DNA of 50,387 nucleotides from Paludibacteraceae bacterium (GTDB lineage Bacteria; Bacteroidota; Bacteroidia; Bacteroidales; Paludibacteraceae): assembly GCA_024405855.1 (NCBI GenBank), contig JAKSNZ010000012.1, forward strand, positions 1 to 50,387. Direction: 5' to 3'. Below, piece by piece: positions 1-8,766 of this stretch (the first letter of the stretch is position 1; each line of letters starts with the position of its first letter). Under the pieces are notes generated by a model. That model was not told where the DNA came from. It saw only the letters and a list, made by a program, of their open reading frames with translations, and ran no database searches. A program made the translations under genes and the position numbers.

Positions 1-533
1 TCTTCTTCCACTTCTGACACCTCTTCCTTTACCTTTTCCCAAACGTCCTCTTTCTCTTTCCAATCAAAGCCGGCACTGCGGGCTTTATCTTGAATCCTGT
101 ATGCCTTAATAAGAGAGGGTAGTGAGTCAGGTACTCCGCCAAGAACAGTCTTTCCTTTACCCTCTTGTAGCTTCAAAATTTGCCAATTCCTTATCACCTC
201 AGCGGAAGAATCTGCCTGAGCAGAGCCAAAAACGTGCGGATGACGGTGTATCATCTTGTCACTCAAATGGTTACATACATCTGCTATATTAAATGAATTT
301 TTCTCTTCTGCAATTTTGGCGTAAAAAAGAATGTGGAGTAGTACATCTCCTAACTCTTCACAGATTCCTGCATCATCTTTTTTGATAATTGCATCGCAAA
401 GTTCAAAGACTTCCTCTTGTGTCAGAATTCTAAGTGATTCATTAGTTTGCTTCTTATCCCACGGACATTCACTACGGAGACGGTCCATTATGTCTCCAAT
501 TCTTTCAAATGCTTCAAGTTTTTTCTTTTCCAT
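1..533 (-). CDS. mazG: MazG-family nucleoside triphosphate pyrophosphohydrolase, 3' end cut off by the window
   Basis: The reverse frame opens with ATG at 533 and runs without a stop to base 1, giving about 177 N-terminal residues. The translation has the MazG signature: RLRSECPWDKKQTNESL near residues 20-36, then EEVFELCDAI and EELGDVLLHILFYAKIAEE, the helices that carry the Mg-binding acidic residues. Further on, NWQILKLQEGKGKTVLGGVP and KARSAGFDWK are also typical. MazG proteins hydrolyse NTPs and dNTPs to the monophosphate plus pyrophosphate, acting as cytoplasmic house-cleaning enzymes. E. coli MazG has about 263 residues, so roughly a third is missing at the left edge. A consensus promoter lies at 680-711, which predicts a leader of about 140 nt containing the repeats at 577-646. 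Confidence 0.9.
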   Translation of the reverse strand, partial: MEKKKLEAFERIGDIMDRLRSECPWDKKQTNESLRILTQEEVFELCDAIIKKDDAGICEELGDVLLHILFYAKIAEEKNSFNIADVCNHLSDKMIHRHPHVFGSAQADSSAEVIRNWQILKLQEGKGKTVLGGVPDSLPSLIKAYRIQDKARSAGFDWKEKEDVWEKVKEEVSEVEE

Positions 534-576
534 AATATAATAGGGTCAAGGAACCCGCCCAATAACTAGATATCTC

Positions 577-646
577 ATCCGTCATCTCAACATTCCATCT
601 GTCATCTCAACATTCCATCCGTCATCTCGAGCGAAGCGAGAGATCT
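577..646. repeat. 20-bp tandem repeat running into a REP-like palindrome
   Basis: Two 20-bp units (577-596 and 597-616, one mismatch, ending in CATCTCAACATTCC) are followed by a third that begins the same way (ATCCGTCATCTC) but turns into a palindrome, TCTCGAGCGAAGCGAGAGA, at 621-646. The same palindrome recurs at 9686-9711 and in degenerate form at 3601-3625. It lies in the inferred 5' leader of mazG. REP-like function is inference. Confidence 0.75.
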
Positions 647-679
647 TATAGGGTAGAGTAGTTTCATAATTTTCAACTA

Positions 680-711
680 CAAATTTATGAATTAAAAAAT
701 TTTCACGCAAA
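680..711 (-). promoter_or_regulatory. Promoter for mazG
   Basis: Read on the reverse strand, TTTG (711-708), a 20-bp spacer and TAAATTTG (687-680) match the Bacteroidetes -33/-7 consensus exactly. Transcription would start near 673. Confidence 0.65.
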
Positions 712-1175
712 AAAAGTTAAAAACAGCCGATACAAATGTTTTGGCAAAATCAGGGTATTTTGTAAACACTGCAATTATTTACAAATGTATTTATGGTGTA
801 TAATATACAATAATATAGCATAAGTTCAATGTTATACAAATATATACTGATGTAAAAACGCATATAAAATGAATATGCAAAAATATTTATAATTTTTTAT
901 AATAAACTAATAGTCAGCAATATATATATGTATATATAAATAATAACTTATGGTGATATGCATGTACGATGTATTATTAATGATAGTTGTAACATTTTTG
1001 TAACATATACAATATAATATACTGTTATTCAGTAATAAATACTAATTTATATAAAGTATAGGTATAAGTAAATAGGTACTTATATTGCAATATATGAATT
1101 CGGATGAATATATTGATGTTACAAGTGTAGTTTACTATTGTAATTAATATTTGTAAAATTTAACGTTATAAATTT
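712..1175. other. AT-rich gene-free stretch between mazG and the XRE regulator
   Basis: I find no coding region or RNA gene here. The gene-free interval is 534-1240 in total. It contains a near-perfect 13-bp palindrome at 797-809 (TGTATAATATACA) and a direct repeat TTGTAACA at 987-994 and 998-1005, spaced 11 bp, about one helical turn. Runs of TA dinucleotides are abundant. Such a stretch could bind a regulator, perhaps the downstream XRE protein itself, but this is only inference. Confidence 0.4.
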
Positions 1176-1206
1176 TTTGAATGTTAAATTAATTTTTTTA
1201 CATTTG
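1176..1206 (+). promoter_or_regulatory. Promoter for the XRE-type regulator
   Basis: TTTG at 1176-1179, a 19-bp spacer and TACATTTG at 1199-1206 match the Bacteroidetes consensus. It lies about 35 bp upstream of the chosen ATG and supports starting the gene at 1241 rather than at the TTG at 1211. Confidence 0.7.
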
Positions 1207-1240
1207 TACTTTGAAATTTGATTCCAGATTGATAAAAATT

Positions 1241-1675
1241 ATGATAGAAAAATTTAAGAAAATTTTAGAGAAAGAGAACCTTCAACCTCGTGAACTTGCA
1301 GCAAAACTTGATGTTCAACCATCTGCCATTTCTCACATATTAAATGGACGTAACAACCCTGGAGTGGCGATTTTGCAAAAAATAATGACCGCTTTTCCTA
1401 ACATTAATCCGGAGTGGCTGCTACTTGATAAGGAGCCAATGTATAAGAATGAGAAGGCTTTTCAGCGTGATTTATTCAATCAGGAATATAGTGAACCTTC
1501 AAAAATTGAATTCTCAGAGCGTCAAGAATCTGTTTCTTCTAATAAAAATCCTTTGCAAACAATTGAACCTCAAACAATTATAAAAGAGGTTGTAACCACT
1601 TTGCCACCTAAAGAGATTTTACGTATTGTAGTTTATTATTCAGACAATACATTTCAAGAGTTCAAAAATTCATAA
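1241..1675 (+). CDS. Helix-turn-helix (XRE/Cro-CI type) transcriptional regulator
   Basis: This small DNA-binding protein has 144 residues. An HTH_3 fold occupies residues 3-55: LQPRELAAKLDVQPSAISHI is the helix-turn-helix, followed by LNGRNNPGVAILQKIMTAFP and NPEWLLLDKEPMY. This layout is common in Bacteroidetes regulators annotated as helix-turn-helix domain proteins. The C-terminal half (about 75-144) is polar and has no domain I recognise. It ends in a short hydrophobic block, EILRIVVYYSDNTFQEF, possibly for dimerisation or effector sensing. I chose ATG 1241; the frame also opens at TTG 1211, but that start would lie within a few bases of the predicted transcription start. The target genes are unknown. 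Confidence 0.8.
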   Translation: MIEKFKKILEKENLQPRELAAKLDVQPSAISHILNGRNNPGVAILQKIMTAFPNINPEWLLLDKEPMYKNEKAFQRDLFNQEYSEPSKIEFSERQESVSSNKNPLQTIEPQTIIKEVVTTLPPKEILRIVVYYSDNTFQEFKNS

Positions 1676-1695
1676 ATTGTTTAAAACTTTTAACA

Positions 1696-1719
1696 CCTAA
1701 ATTCCTAAACTCCTGAACT
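1696..1719. repeat. 8-bp tandem repeat, three units
   Basis: CCTAAATT, CCTAAACT and CCTGAACT lie head to tail just after the XRE gene and directly before the pyrK -7 box. It is one of several short-unit arrays at gene boundaries in this window. Confidence 0.6.
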
Positions 1720-1725
1720 TTTAAC

Positions 1726-1733
1726 TACCTTTG
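1726..1733 (+). promoter_or_regulatory. -7 promoter element for pyrK-pyrD
   Basis: TACCTTTG matches TAnnTTTG and ends 24 bp before the pyrK ATG. I see no good TTTG at the expected -33 distance, so the promoter may be weak or activator-dependent. Confidence 0.5.
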
Positions 1734-1757
1734 TGCAAATAACAGATATTTGCATTG

Positions 1758-2528
1758 ATGTTGAAGAAATTTGAACTTTCACTGACCATAGTTGAGAACA
1801 AACCTCTCAACAATTCATTTTTTAAGCTTATTCTAACGCATTCAGAGCCACTTCCTAAGATGGTTCCGGGACAGTTTGTGGAAGTTAAGGTTGATAATAC
1901 TCCAAGTGTGTATCTGAGGCGTCCCATATCTATAAATGATGTAGATTATAATGCAAATACATTATCGCTTGTAATAAAGAATGTTGGAGACGGTACAAAT
2001 GCTCTGTCAAAGCGGTCAAAAGGAGAAAAAATCAATATTCTTTTGCCATTAGGTAACGGATATACCTTAATAGAGAAAGGTAAGGCTCTACTTGTTGGTG
2101 GAGGCGTGGGTATTGCTCCGTTGCTGTATTTGGGCAAAAATCTGCGTTCTAAAGGTGTTGATGTTGCGTTTCTGTTAGGCTTTAAGGTTAAGTCAGATAT
2201 GATTGATTTGAGCGACTATGAGGCGGTTGGCAATGTCTTTATTACAACTGAGGATGGTTCTGTAGGGGTAAAGGGGTTTGTTACAAATCATTCCTGTATT
2301 AAAGAACATTATGACATGATGTATGTTTGTGGTCCTACTCCGATGATGAAAAATGTGGCTAAAGAGGCCATTGCTACAGGCACAGAGTGTGAGTTGTCTC
2401 TTGAAAATATGATGGCATGCGGTTTAGGTGCATGCTTGGGTTGTGTTACACAGACAAAGGAAGGGCATAAGTGCGTTTGTTCAGACGGACCGGTTTTCAA
2501 TATTAACGAGTTAATATTAAGTGAATAG
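1758..2528 (+). CDS. pyrK: Dihydroorotate dehydrogenase B, electron-transfer subunit (PyrK)
   Basis: PyrK is the iron-sulfur flavoprotein that passes electrons from the dihydroorotate dehydrogenase subunit PyrD to NAD+ in pyrimidine synthesis. The 256-residue product has the FAD-binding motif RRPISI at 54-59 and the nucleotide-binding loop LVGGGVGIAP at 112-121. Near the C terminus it has the [2Fe-2S] cysteines C221, C226, C229 and one of C239/C241 (MACGLGACLGCV, then HKCVCSDGPVF). The length matches the family. ATG 1758 is preferred over the overlapping TTG at 1755. pyrD follows after 47 bp, so the two form the usual heterotetramer operon. Confidence 0.95.
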   Translation: MLKKFELSLTIVENKPLNNSFFKLILTHSEPLPKMVPGQFVEVKVDNTPSVYLRRPISINDVDYNANTLSLVIKNVGDGTNALSKRSKGEKINILLPLGNGYTLIEKGKALLVGGGVGIAPLLYLGKNLRSKGVDVAFLLGFKVKSDMIDLSDYEAVGNVFITTEDGSVGVKGFVTNHSCIKEHYDMMYVCGPTPMMKNVAKEAIATGTECELSLENMMACGLGACLGCVTQTKEGHKCVCSDGPVFNINELILSE

Positions 2529-2535
2529 TTAATTT

Positions 2536-2573
2536 ATCGATTAACCGATTCCACGATTAACCGATTAAACAAT
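2536..2573. repeat. 38-bp intergenic repeat, copy 1 (pyrK-pyrD junction)
   Basis: Two copies of the 13-mer CGATTAACCGATT are separated by CCA, followed by AAACAAT. The whole 38 bp is identical, on the opposite strand, to 33209-33246. It fills most of the pyrK-pyrD gap and ends 2 bp before the pyrD ATG. Confidence 0.85.
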
Positions 2574-2575
2574 AT

Positions 2576-3493
2576 ATGATTGATACAAAAATAAAAATAG
2601 GAGAGTTGGAGTTAAGAAATCCGGTGATGACCGCATCGGGTACTTTTGGGTATGGAACAGAATATAAAGACTTTGTTGACTTTAGACGAATAGGTGGTAT
2701 AATTGTAAAAGGAACTACTCTTCGCAAAAGAGAGGGAAACCCTTATCCACGCCTTGCAGAGGTCTCAAGTGGCATTTTGAACACAATTGGTCTTCAAAAT
2801 AAGGGAGTTGACTATTTTATTGAGCATATATATCCTGAAATAAAAGATTACGATACAAATATCATTGTAAATGTATCAGGAACTTGCCCTGAAGACTATG
2901 CCGAGTGTGCTGAAAAGTTGGCATCGCTTGAAAAGATTCCTGCAATAGAGGTGAATATATCCTGCCCTAATGTCAAGCAGGGTGGTATGACCATTGGAGT
3001 GAATTGTGCGGCGGCTGGTAGCGTTATTAAGGCGGTAAGAAAGGCATATCCTAAGACAATGATAGTAAAGCTTACTCCTAATGTTACTGACATTACTGAG
3101 ATTGCACGGGCGGTTGAGGCGGAAGGGGCTGACAGTGTGTCACTTATCAATTGCCTAAACGGTATGGCTATTGATGCTGAAAGGCGTAAACCTGTTTTAT
3201 CAATGGTTACAGGCGGATTGTCCGGTCCTTGTATAAAGCCTGTTGCTCTTAGAATGGTTTATCAGGTGTCTAAGGCTGTAAAAATACCTGTTATTGGGTT
3301 AGGAGGCATATCTAATGCCACCGATGCTGTAGAGTTTATGCTTGCAGGTGCCTCTGCCATTGAAATTGGTACTGCAAACTTTATAGACCCGTCAGTCAGC
3401 ATGAAAGTTGCGGCAGGAATAGAAGAGTACCTTGAAAGGCACGGATATAAGTCAGTGAGAGAGATTATTGGGGCGCTAGAAGTTAGTGAATAG
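2576..3493 (+). CDS. pyrD: Dihydroorotate dehydrogenase B (NAD+), catalytic subunit (PyrD type 1B)
   Basis: PyrD oxidises dihydroorotate to orotate, the fourth step of de novo pyrimidine synthesis, using FMN in the cytoplasm. The 305-residue TIM-barrel protein shows [10 protein letters not shown] at 18-27, the class 1 active-site stretch [13 protein letters not shown] with the catalytic base C130, and phosphate-binding [13 protein letters not shown] near 240. A cysteine base and a neighbouring pyrK identify type 1B, rather than the quinone-linked class 2 enzyme. The stop codon falls inside a 7-bp tandem repeat (3484-3504), which supplies the last two codons, Ser-Glu. Confidence 0.95.
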   Translation: MIDTKIKIGELELRNPVMTASGTFGYGTEYKDFVDFRRIGGIIVKGTTLRKREGNPYPRLAEVSSGILNTIGLQNKGVDYFIEHIYPEIKDYDTNIIVNVSGTCPEDYAECAEKLASLEKIPAIEVNISCPNVKQGGMTIGVNCAAAGSVIKAVRKAYPKTMIVKLTPNVTDITEIARAVEAEGADSVSLINCLNGMAIDAERRKPVLSMVTGGLSGPCIKPVALRMVYQVSKAVKIPVIGLGGISNATDAVEFMLAGASAIEIGTANFIDPSVSMKVAAGIEEYLERHGYKSVREIIGALEVSE

Positions 3494-3504
3494 TGAATAG
3501 TGAA
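3484..3504. repeat. Heptamer tandem repeat at the pyrD stop
   Basis: Three perfect units of TAGTGAA. The pyrD stop TAG (3491-3493) is the start of the second unit. Because the period is 7, the array contains a stop in every forward frame. Confidence 0.75.
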
Positions 3505-3525
3505 TTTTTGGAGTAGTGAGAGGAG

Positions 3526-3702
3526 AACAAGTTTACTTGTTATCCCGAGTCACGATAAAAATCATTAAACGAAGTTTAATAATAAAGAATAGTTAGTAAA
3601 GATATCTCACTACGTTCGATATGACGAAGATAAATCACGAGCGAAGCGACAGAGGGCATAAGCCCGAACGCTTGTCGAGGGGGTTCGGGGTACTCCCCGT
3701 AA
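3526..3702. repeat. Cluster of palindromes including a degenerate REP-like composite
   Basis: The 309-bp gap between pyrD and the DUF3078 gene has no gene I can support. It holds hairpins AACAAGT/ACTTGTT (3526-3541) and ATTAAAC/GTTTAAT (3564-3580, loop GAA). A diverged REP-like palindrome follows (3601-3625), then CCCGAAC/GTTCGGG and CGGGG-TACT-CCCCG within 3663-3699. The block GAGGGGGTTCGGGGTACTCC (3677-3696) also occurs, inverted and with one mismatch, at 9665-9685. No T-run follows on the forward strand, so it is not a standard terminator for pyrD. Confidence 0.6.
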
Positions 3703-3802
3703 AAAAGGAATTTTTCATAATTTTTTTCTTATAGAATGTGAAGAATTCAAGACAGCAAAAATCGTATAGAAATTACAATATTAACATTTAATTAAAAAAA
3801 TT

Positions 3803-5062
3803 ATGAAAAAAGTTTTACTATTTGTCAGTGCATTAGTGGTTTCAATGACTGCTATGTCACAAAGTTTTGTGTCTGCAACAGATGCCGCCGCCGCTAAGGC
3901 AGAATCTGCTGCTGTTACAGCCGATGCACAGGCTGCTGCCGCACAAGCGGAAGCAAAGCCTAACTATTGGAAAAAAGGTGTGGATTTAAGTCTTACAGGT
4001 TCACAATCCTATGTAAGTAAGAACTCATCTTGGTCAACAGAGTGGTACAATGGTGGTAATAGTGCTTTATCCGGTTTGTTCACACTAAAAAGCTGGTTCA
4101 ATTATGAAGGACCTCAAGGTCTTATGTGGGATAACCTTATTGACCTTAAGTATGGTATTGGAACAAACTTCTCAAAAGACGTTGCAGGTAGGGCATGGCA
4201 CCTTTCTGATGACAAGACAGCATTCTCAACAACACTTGGATATAATATTGGTAAGGGCTGGCATATTGCTTGGAATGGTGATTTGACAACAACATTGTTC
4301 CAAAACTACTCAACCATTTCAGATAATAGGTCAAAGATGTTCTATGCTGTACCATTACAACCAGTAAGAGATGCAGGGGTTGGTACAGAAATGGCAGACG
4401 CTCTTTCAAGTGCATGCTTCTCTCCACTACGTTTTACAACCGGTGTAGGTGTTGATTACAAATATTCAAATGAAGAGAAGGGTATAGAGTTGTCTGTATA
4501 TATCTCTCCTTATACATACAAACTTGTATATGTTGATGATATGAGAAAGTTTGCAGCCATTAAGGATGACGGAGACAATGTTGATGACATATATGTAACT
4601 TCAATCAGCGATGTTGCTGGTATCGGACAGAACATTACTGATCAAGATGCCTACAATGCCGCCATTGCCAAAGCACAGGAGGCACAAAAAGTTGCTGACT
4701 ATGTTACTTTTTATGAAGGTATGAATGAGGCTGCAAAGTATGTAAATCCAAATAAGATGAAGTCATTTAATCTTGGTAGTAGCTTTGATGTAAGGTATCG
4801 TCAGAAATTCAACGATAACATAGCTTTGTCAAGCCGTCTACAATTCTATACTAACTATGTAGGTATTGAGGTTGATTGGGAGATTGCCGCTGAATTCACC
4901 CTATACAAACTGCTTACAGCCAAGATTTCTGTCAATCCACGTTATGACAGTACTGTTGCTGAAAAAGTTGTTGATGGCAAGACTTTGACAGGTTGGGACC
5001 AAGCCAAACTTCAGTTGCATGAGTTGGTTAGTATAGGTCTGGCATATCGCTTTGAAAAATAA
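3803..5062 (+). CDS. DUF3078 outer-membrane protein
   Basis: The 419-residue product begins with a Sec signal peptide (MKKVLLFVSALVVSMTAMSQ) and should be exported to the envelope. Residues 25-53 form an unusual Ala/Gln-rich tract. From residue 54 on, NYWKKGVDLSLTGSQSYVSK, then WSTEWYNGGNSALSGLF and NYEGPQGLMWDNLIDLKYG match DUF3078. This Bacteroidetes family is rich in alternating hydrophobic residues and is expected to form a beta-barrel. The C terminus, SIGLAYRFEK, is also barrel-like. The function is not known. Residues about 245-315 look like a polar insertion with an acidic stretch (KDDGDNVDDIYV). No clear consensus promoter lies upstream; a terminator follows at 5174. Confidence 0.75.
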   Translation: MKKVLLFVSALVVSMTAMSQSFVSATDAAAAKAESAAVTADAQAAAAQAEAKPNYWKKGVDLSLTGSQSYVSKNSSWSTEWYNGGNSALSGLFTLKSWFNYEGPQGLMWDNLIDLKYGIGTNFSKDVAGRAWHLSDDKTAFSTTLGYNIGKGWHIAWNGDLTTTLFQNYSTISDNRSKMFYAVPLQPVRDAGVGTEMADALSSACFSPLRFTTGVGVDYKYSNEEKGIELSVYISPYTYKLVYVDDMRKFAAIKDDGDNVDDIYVTSISDVAGIGQNITDQDAYNAAIAKAQEAQKVADYVTFYEGMNEAAKYVNPNKMKSFNLGSSFDVRYRQKFNDNIALSSRLQFYTNYVGIEVDWEIAAEFTLYKLLTAKISVNPRYDSTVAEKVVDGKTLTGWDQAKLQLHELVSIGLAYRFEK

Positions 5063-5173
5063 TTTTTGATTCTATTTGGCTAAAATATAATTCAAAAATG
5101 TAAAGATTTCGCAAGCCTTGAATCCAACTAATTAAATTAAAAATTAGAGACTTAGAGATTAAAGATTAAAGAG

Positions 5174-5212
5174 TAGGTTCTATTTATTATAAGTAGAACC
5201 TATTTTTATTTT
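5174..5212 (+). terminator. Rho-independent terminator after the DUF3078 gene
   Basis: A 9-bp stem TAGGTTCTA / TAGAACCTA (5174-5182 and 5194-5202) with an 11-nt loop is followed at once by TTTTTATTTT. Two 7-bp AGATTAA units lie just upstream. Confidence 0.85.
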
Positions 5213-5232
5213 AAAATATAATTCAGTTTGAG

Positions 5233-5373
5233 ATTTAGTATATACCCCATACGAGGCGTGGCCACCCCCGGCCTCGTAAAGGGGGAGGGACCCGTTAGGG
5301 TTACAAACCCTAATGGGAGGGGATGAAGTCCTTCACAGAAGGACTTAGGTCCGAGTAGGGGTATATACTAAAT
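5233..5373. repeat. Structured inverted-repeat element, copy 1
   Basis: Perfect 16-bp outer arms (ATTTAGTATATACCCC at 5233-5248; its complement at 5358-5373) enclose three hairpins. These are ACGAGGC/GCCTCGT (5251-5277), CCGTTAGGGTT-ACA-AACCCTAATGG (5292-5316) and AAGTCCTTC-ACA-GAAGGACTT (5326-5346). GGGAGGG tracts precede the second and third. It lies between the convergent DUF3078 and trmD genes and ends 3 bp from the trmD stop. It is related to 44209-44387 by shared internal motifs, but the outer arms differ. There is no ORF inside. The gene-free gap 5063-5376 otherwise holds only the terminator at 5174. Confidence 0.85.
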
Positions 5374-5376
5374 ATG

Positions 5377-6054
5377 TTATTGTAGTAAATCAGGTCTAAG
5401 GCGTTTAGTGCGTTCAAGTGATTGCTCCAGACGCCATTCCGCTATAAGACGTTCATTGCCAGATAGCAGAATCTCAGGAACTTTCCACCCTTTGTAGTCA
5501 GCAGGGCGGGTATATACAGGAGCGGAAAGCAGGTCATCCTGGAAACAGTCAGAAAGAGCCGACTGTTCATCAGAAATGACGCCAGGTATTATGCGAATAG
5601 TTGCGTCTGCTATAATAGATGCAGCCAATTCGCCACCTGTCAGAACAAAATCCCCAACAGATATCTCTCTTGTTATAAGATGTTCTCTTATGCGTTGGTC
5701 AATTCCCTTGTAATGCCCGCAAAGAATAATGATATTGTTCATAAGCGACAACTGATTTGCCACTTTTTGAGTGAACATTTCGCCGTCAGGAGAGGTGTAT
5801 ATTATCTCATCGTAATTACGTTCAGACTTCAGGTGGGCAATAGCCTTATCAACAGGCTCAATCTGCATAACCATACCCGCTTCTCCTCCAAAAGGATAGT
5901 CATCAACACGGCGGTGCTTCAAATCTGATGAATAATCCCTTAAACTGTGAAGATGGACTTCCGCCAAACCTTTATCCTTTGCTCTTTTTATTATTGAATA
6001 GGCAAAATTGCTTTCAAGTAGTTCAGGTAGTACTGTTAATATATCAATCCTCAT
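5377..6054 (-). CDS. trmD: tRNA (guanine37-N1)-methyltransferase (TrmD)
   Basis: TrmD methylates G37 next to the anticodon of tRNAs reading CNN codons, using S-adenosylmethionine, and so prevents +1 frameshifting. The 225-residue protein starts [14 protein letters not shown], has [14 protein letters not shown] at 54-67 and the SAM trefoil knot [12 protein letters not shown] (110-121) with [13 protein letters not shown]. The DCFQDDLL segment contains the probable catalytic Asp173, and [11 protein letters not shown] follows. Length is normal. I placed the start at ATG 6054; the open frame extends upstream to 6138 but that part reads as non-coding. In many bacteria trmD sits with rpsP-rimM-rplS; here it is alone and divergent from ligA. 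Confidence 0.95.
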   Translation of the reverse strand: MRIDILTVLPELLESNFAYSIIKRAKDKGLAEVHLHSLRDYSSDLKHRRVDDYPFGGEAGMVMQIEPVDKAIAHLKSERNYDEIIYTSPDGEMFTQKVANQLSLMNNIIILCGHYKGIDQRIREHLITREISVGDFVLTGGELAASIIADATIRIIPGVISDEQSALSDCFQDDLLSAPVYTRPADYKGWKVPEILLSGNERLIAEWRLEQSLERTKRLRPDLLQ

Positions 6055-6073
6055 TTTATCACGATTTTTTTTG

Positions 6074-6081
6074 CAAAAATA
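6074..6081 (-). promoter_or_regulatory. -7 promoter element for trmD
   Basis: On the reverse strand TATTTTTG matches TAnnTTTG and ends about 20 bp before the trmD ATG. The -33 position is poor (TTAG). Confidence 0.4.
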
Positions 6082-6105
6082 GGTATTTTTTGTTAATTTC
6101 GCTAA

Positions 6106-8121
<2,016 letters not shown>

Positions 8122-8150
8122 AAATTTGAACCATTTAAAATAATATTATT

Positions 8151-8705
8151 ATGAGTTTTTTTGAAAAGTTACGTATTGCTTTAGCAAAGAGAAAAATATC
8201 AAAATTGGGTAATGTAAGGAATGTAAGGTTTTTTAATTTGTCAGAGATTAAGAGCGTAAACCTATTATACTATCTTAATGAACCTCTTGATATTGATGCC
8301 AGAGAAAAATATAAGGCTCTTATTGCAATAATAGATGATTTAAGGGATAAAAAAATCAAGTGTGAATTCACTTTTTTTGCTGATAACTCTCTAATTGAGA
8401 TGAAAAGAGTGAATATGACAGCCTTGACAAAACAAGATTTCTCTTCATTTAATTATTGTCCTAATGACAGATGTTATACAAACTTTATGATGGATGATTC
8501 ACAGGTTCTAATAAATCTAAGTCCTGTAACTTGTTGGCAACTTGAGTATCTGGCTCAGTATTCAAAATCTCAATTGAAGATAGCGTTGCAGCGTGAAGAG
8601 CAGGGTGCCAAGTATGATTTTCTGTTCAAACCTGATAACGCCGATGCTGACAGTTTTGAAATATACAAGCAAATATTGCAATATCTTGATACAATTAATA
8701 AATAA
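8151..8705 (+). CDS. DUF6913-like conserved protein of unknown function
   Basis: The 184-residue protein has no signal peptide and looks cytoplasmic. It resembles the small Bacteroidetes family DUF6913, which has an N-terminal basic helix (RIALAKRKISKLGNVRNVRF) followed by a mixed alpha/beta domain. Visible features are IDDLRDKKIKCEFTFFAD near residue 63 and VLINLSPVTCWQLEYLAQYSKSQLKIALQ near 120. I know no function for it. Its position between ligA and dapA fits my recollection of other Bacteroidetes, but dapA has its own promoter here. The family assignment is by eye. Confidence 0.6.
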   Translation: MSFFEKLRIALAKRKISKLGNVRNVRFFNLSEIKSVNLLYYLNEPLDIDAREKYKALIAIIDDLRDKKIKCEFTFFADNSLIEMKRVNMTALTKQDFSSFNYCPNDRCYTNFMMDDSQVLINLSPVTCWQLEYLAQYSKSQLKIALQREEQGAKYDFLFKPDNADADSFEIYKQILQYLDTINK

Positions 8706-8709
8706 GTAA

Positions 8710-8741
8710 TTTGAAATTAGTTGTAAATTTTATTATCTTTG
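8710..8741 (+). promoter_or_regulatory. Promoter for dapA
   Basis: TTTG (8710-8713), a 20-bp spacer and TATCTTTG (8734-8741) are an exact Bacteroidetes promoter match, about 25 bp upstream of the ATG. Confidence 0.75.
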
Positions 8742-8766
8742 CACATTTGTAAAAAATACAGAAGTG

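Noticed and set aside
1211..1240. TTG start for the XRE regulator
   Set aside because: It lies about 5 bp after the -7 box and the extra ten residues do not match the family; ATG 1241 fits better.
1721..1927. Reverse 68-residue frame overlapping pyrK
   Set aside because: Antisense to conserved PyrK sequence, with no recognisable features.
3677..3705. GC-rich hairpin with an A-run as a terminator for pyrD
   Set aside because: The homopolymer after the stem is A on the forward strand, so it lacks the U-tract needed in the direction of pyrD transcription.
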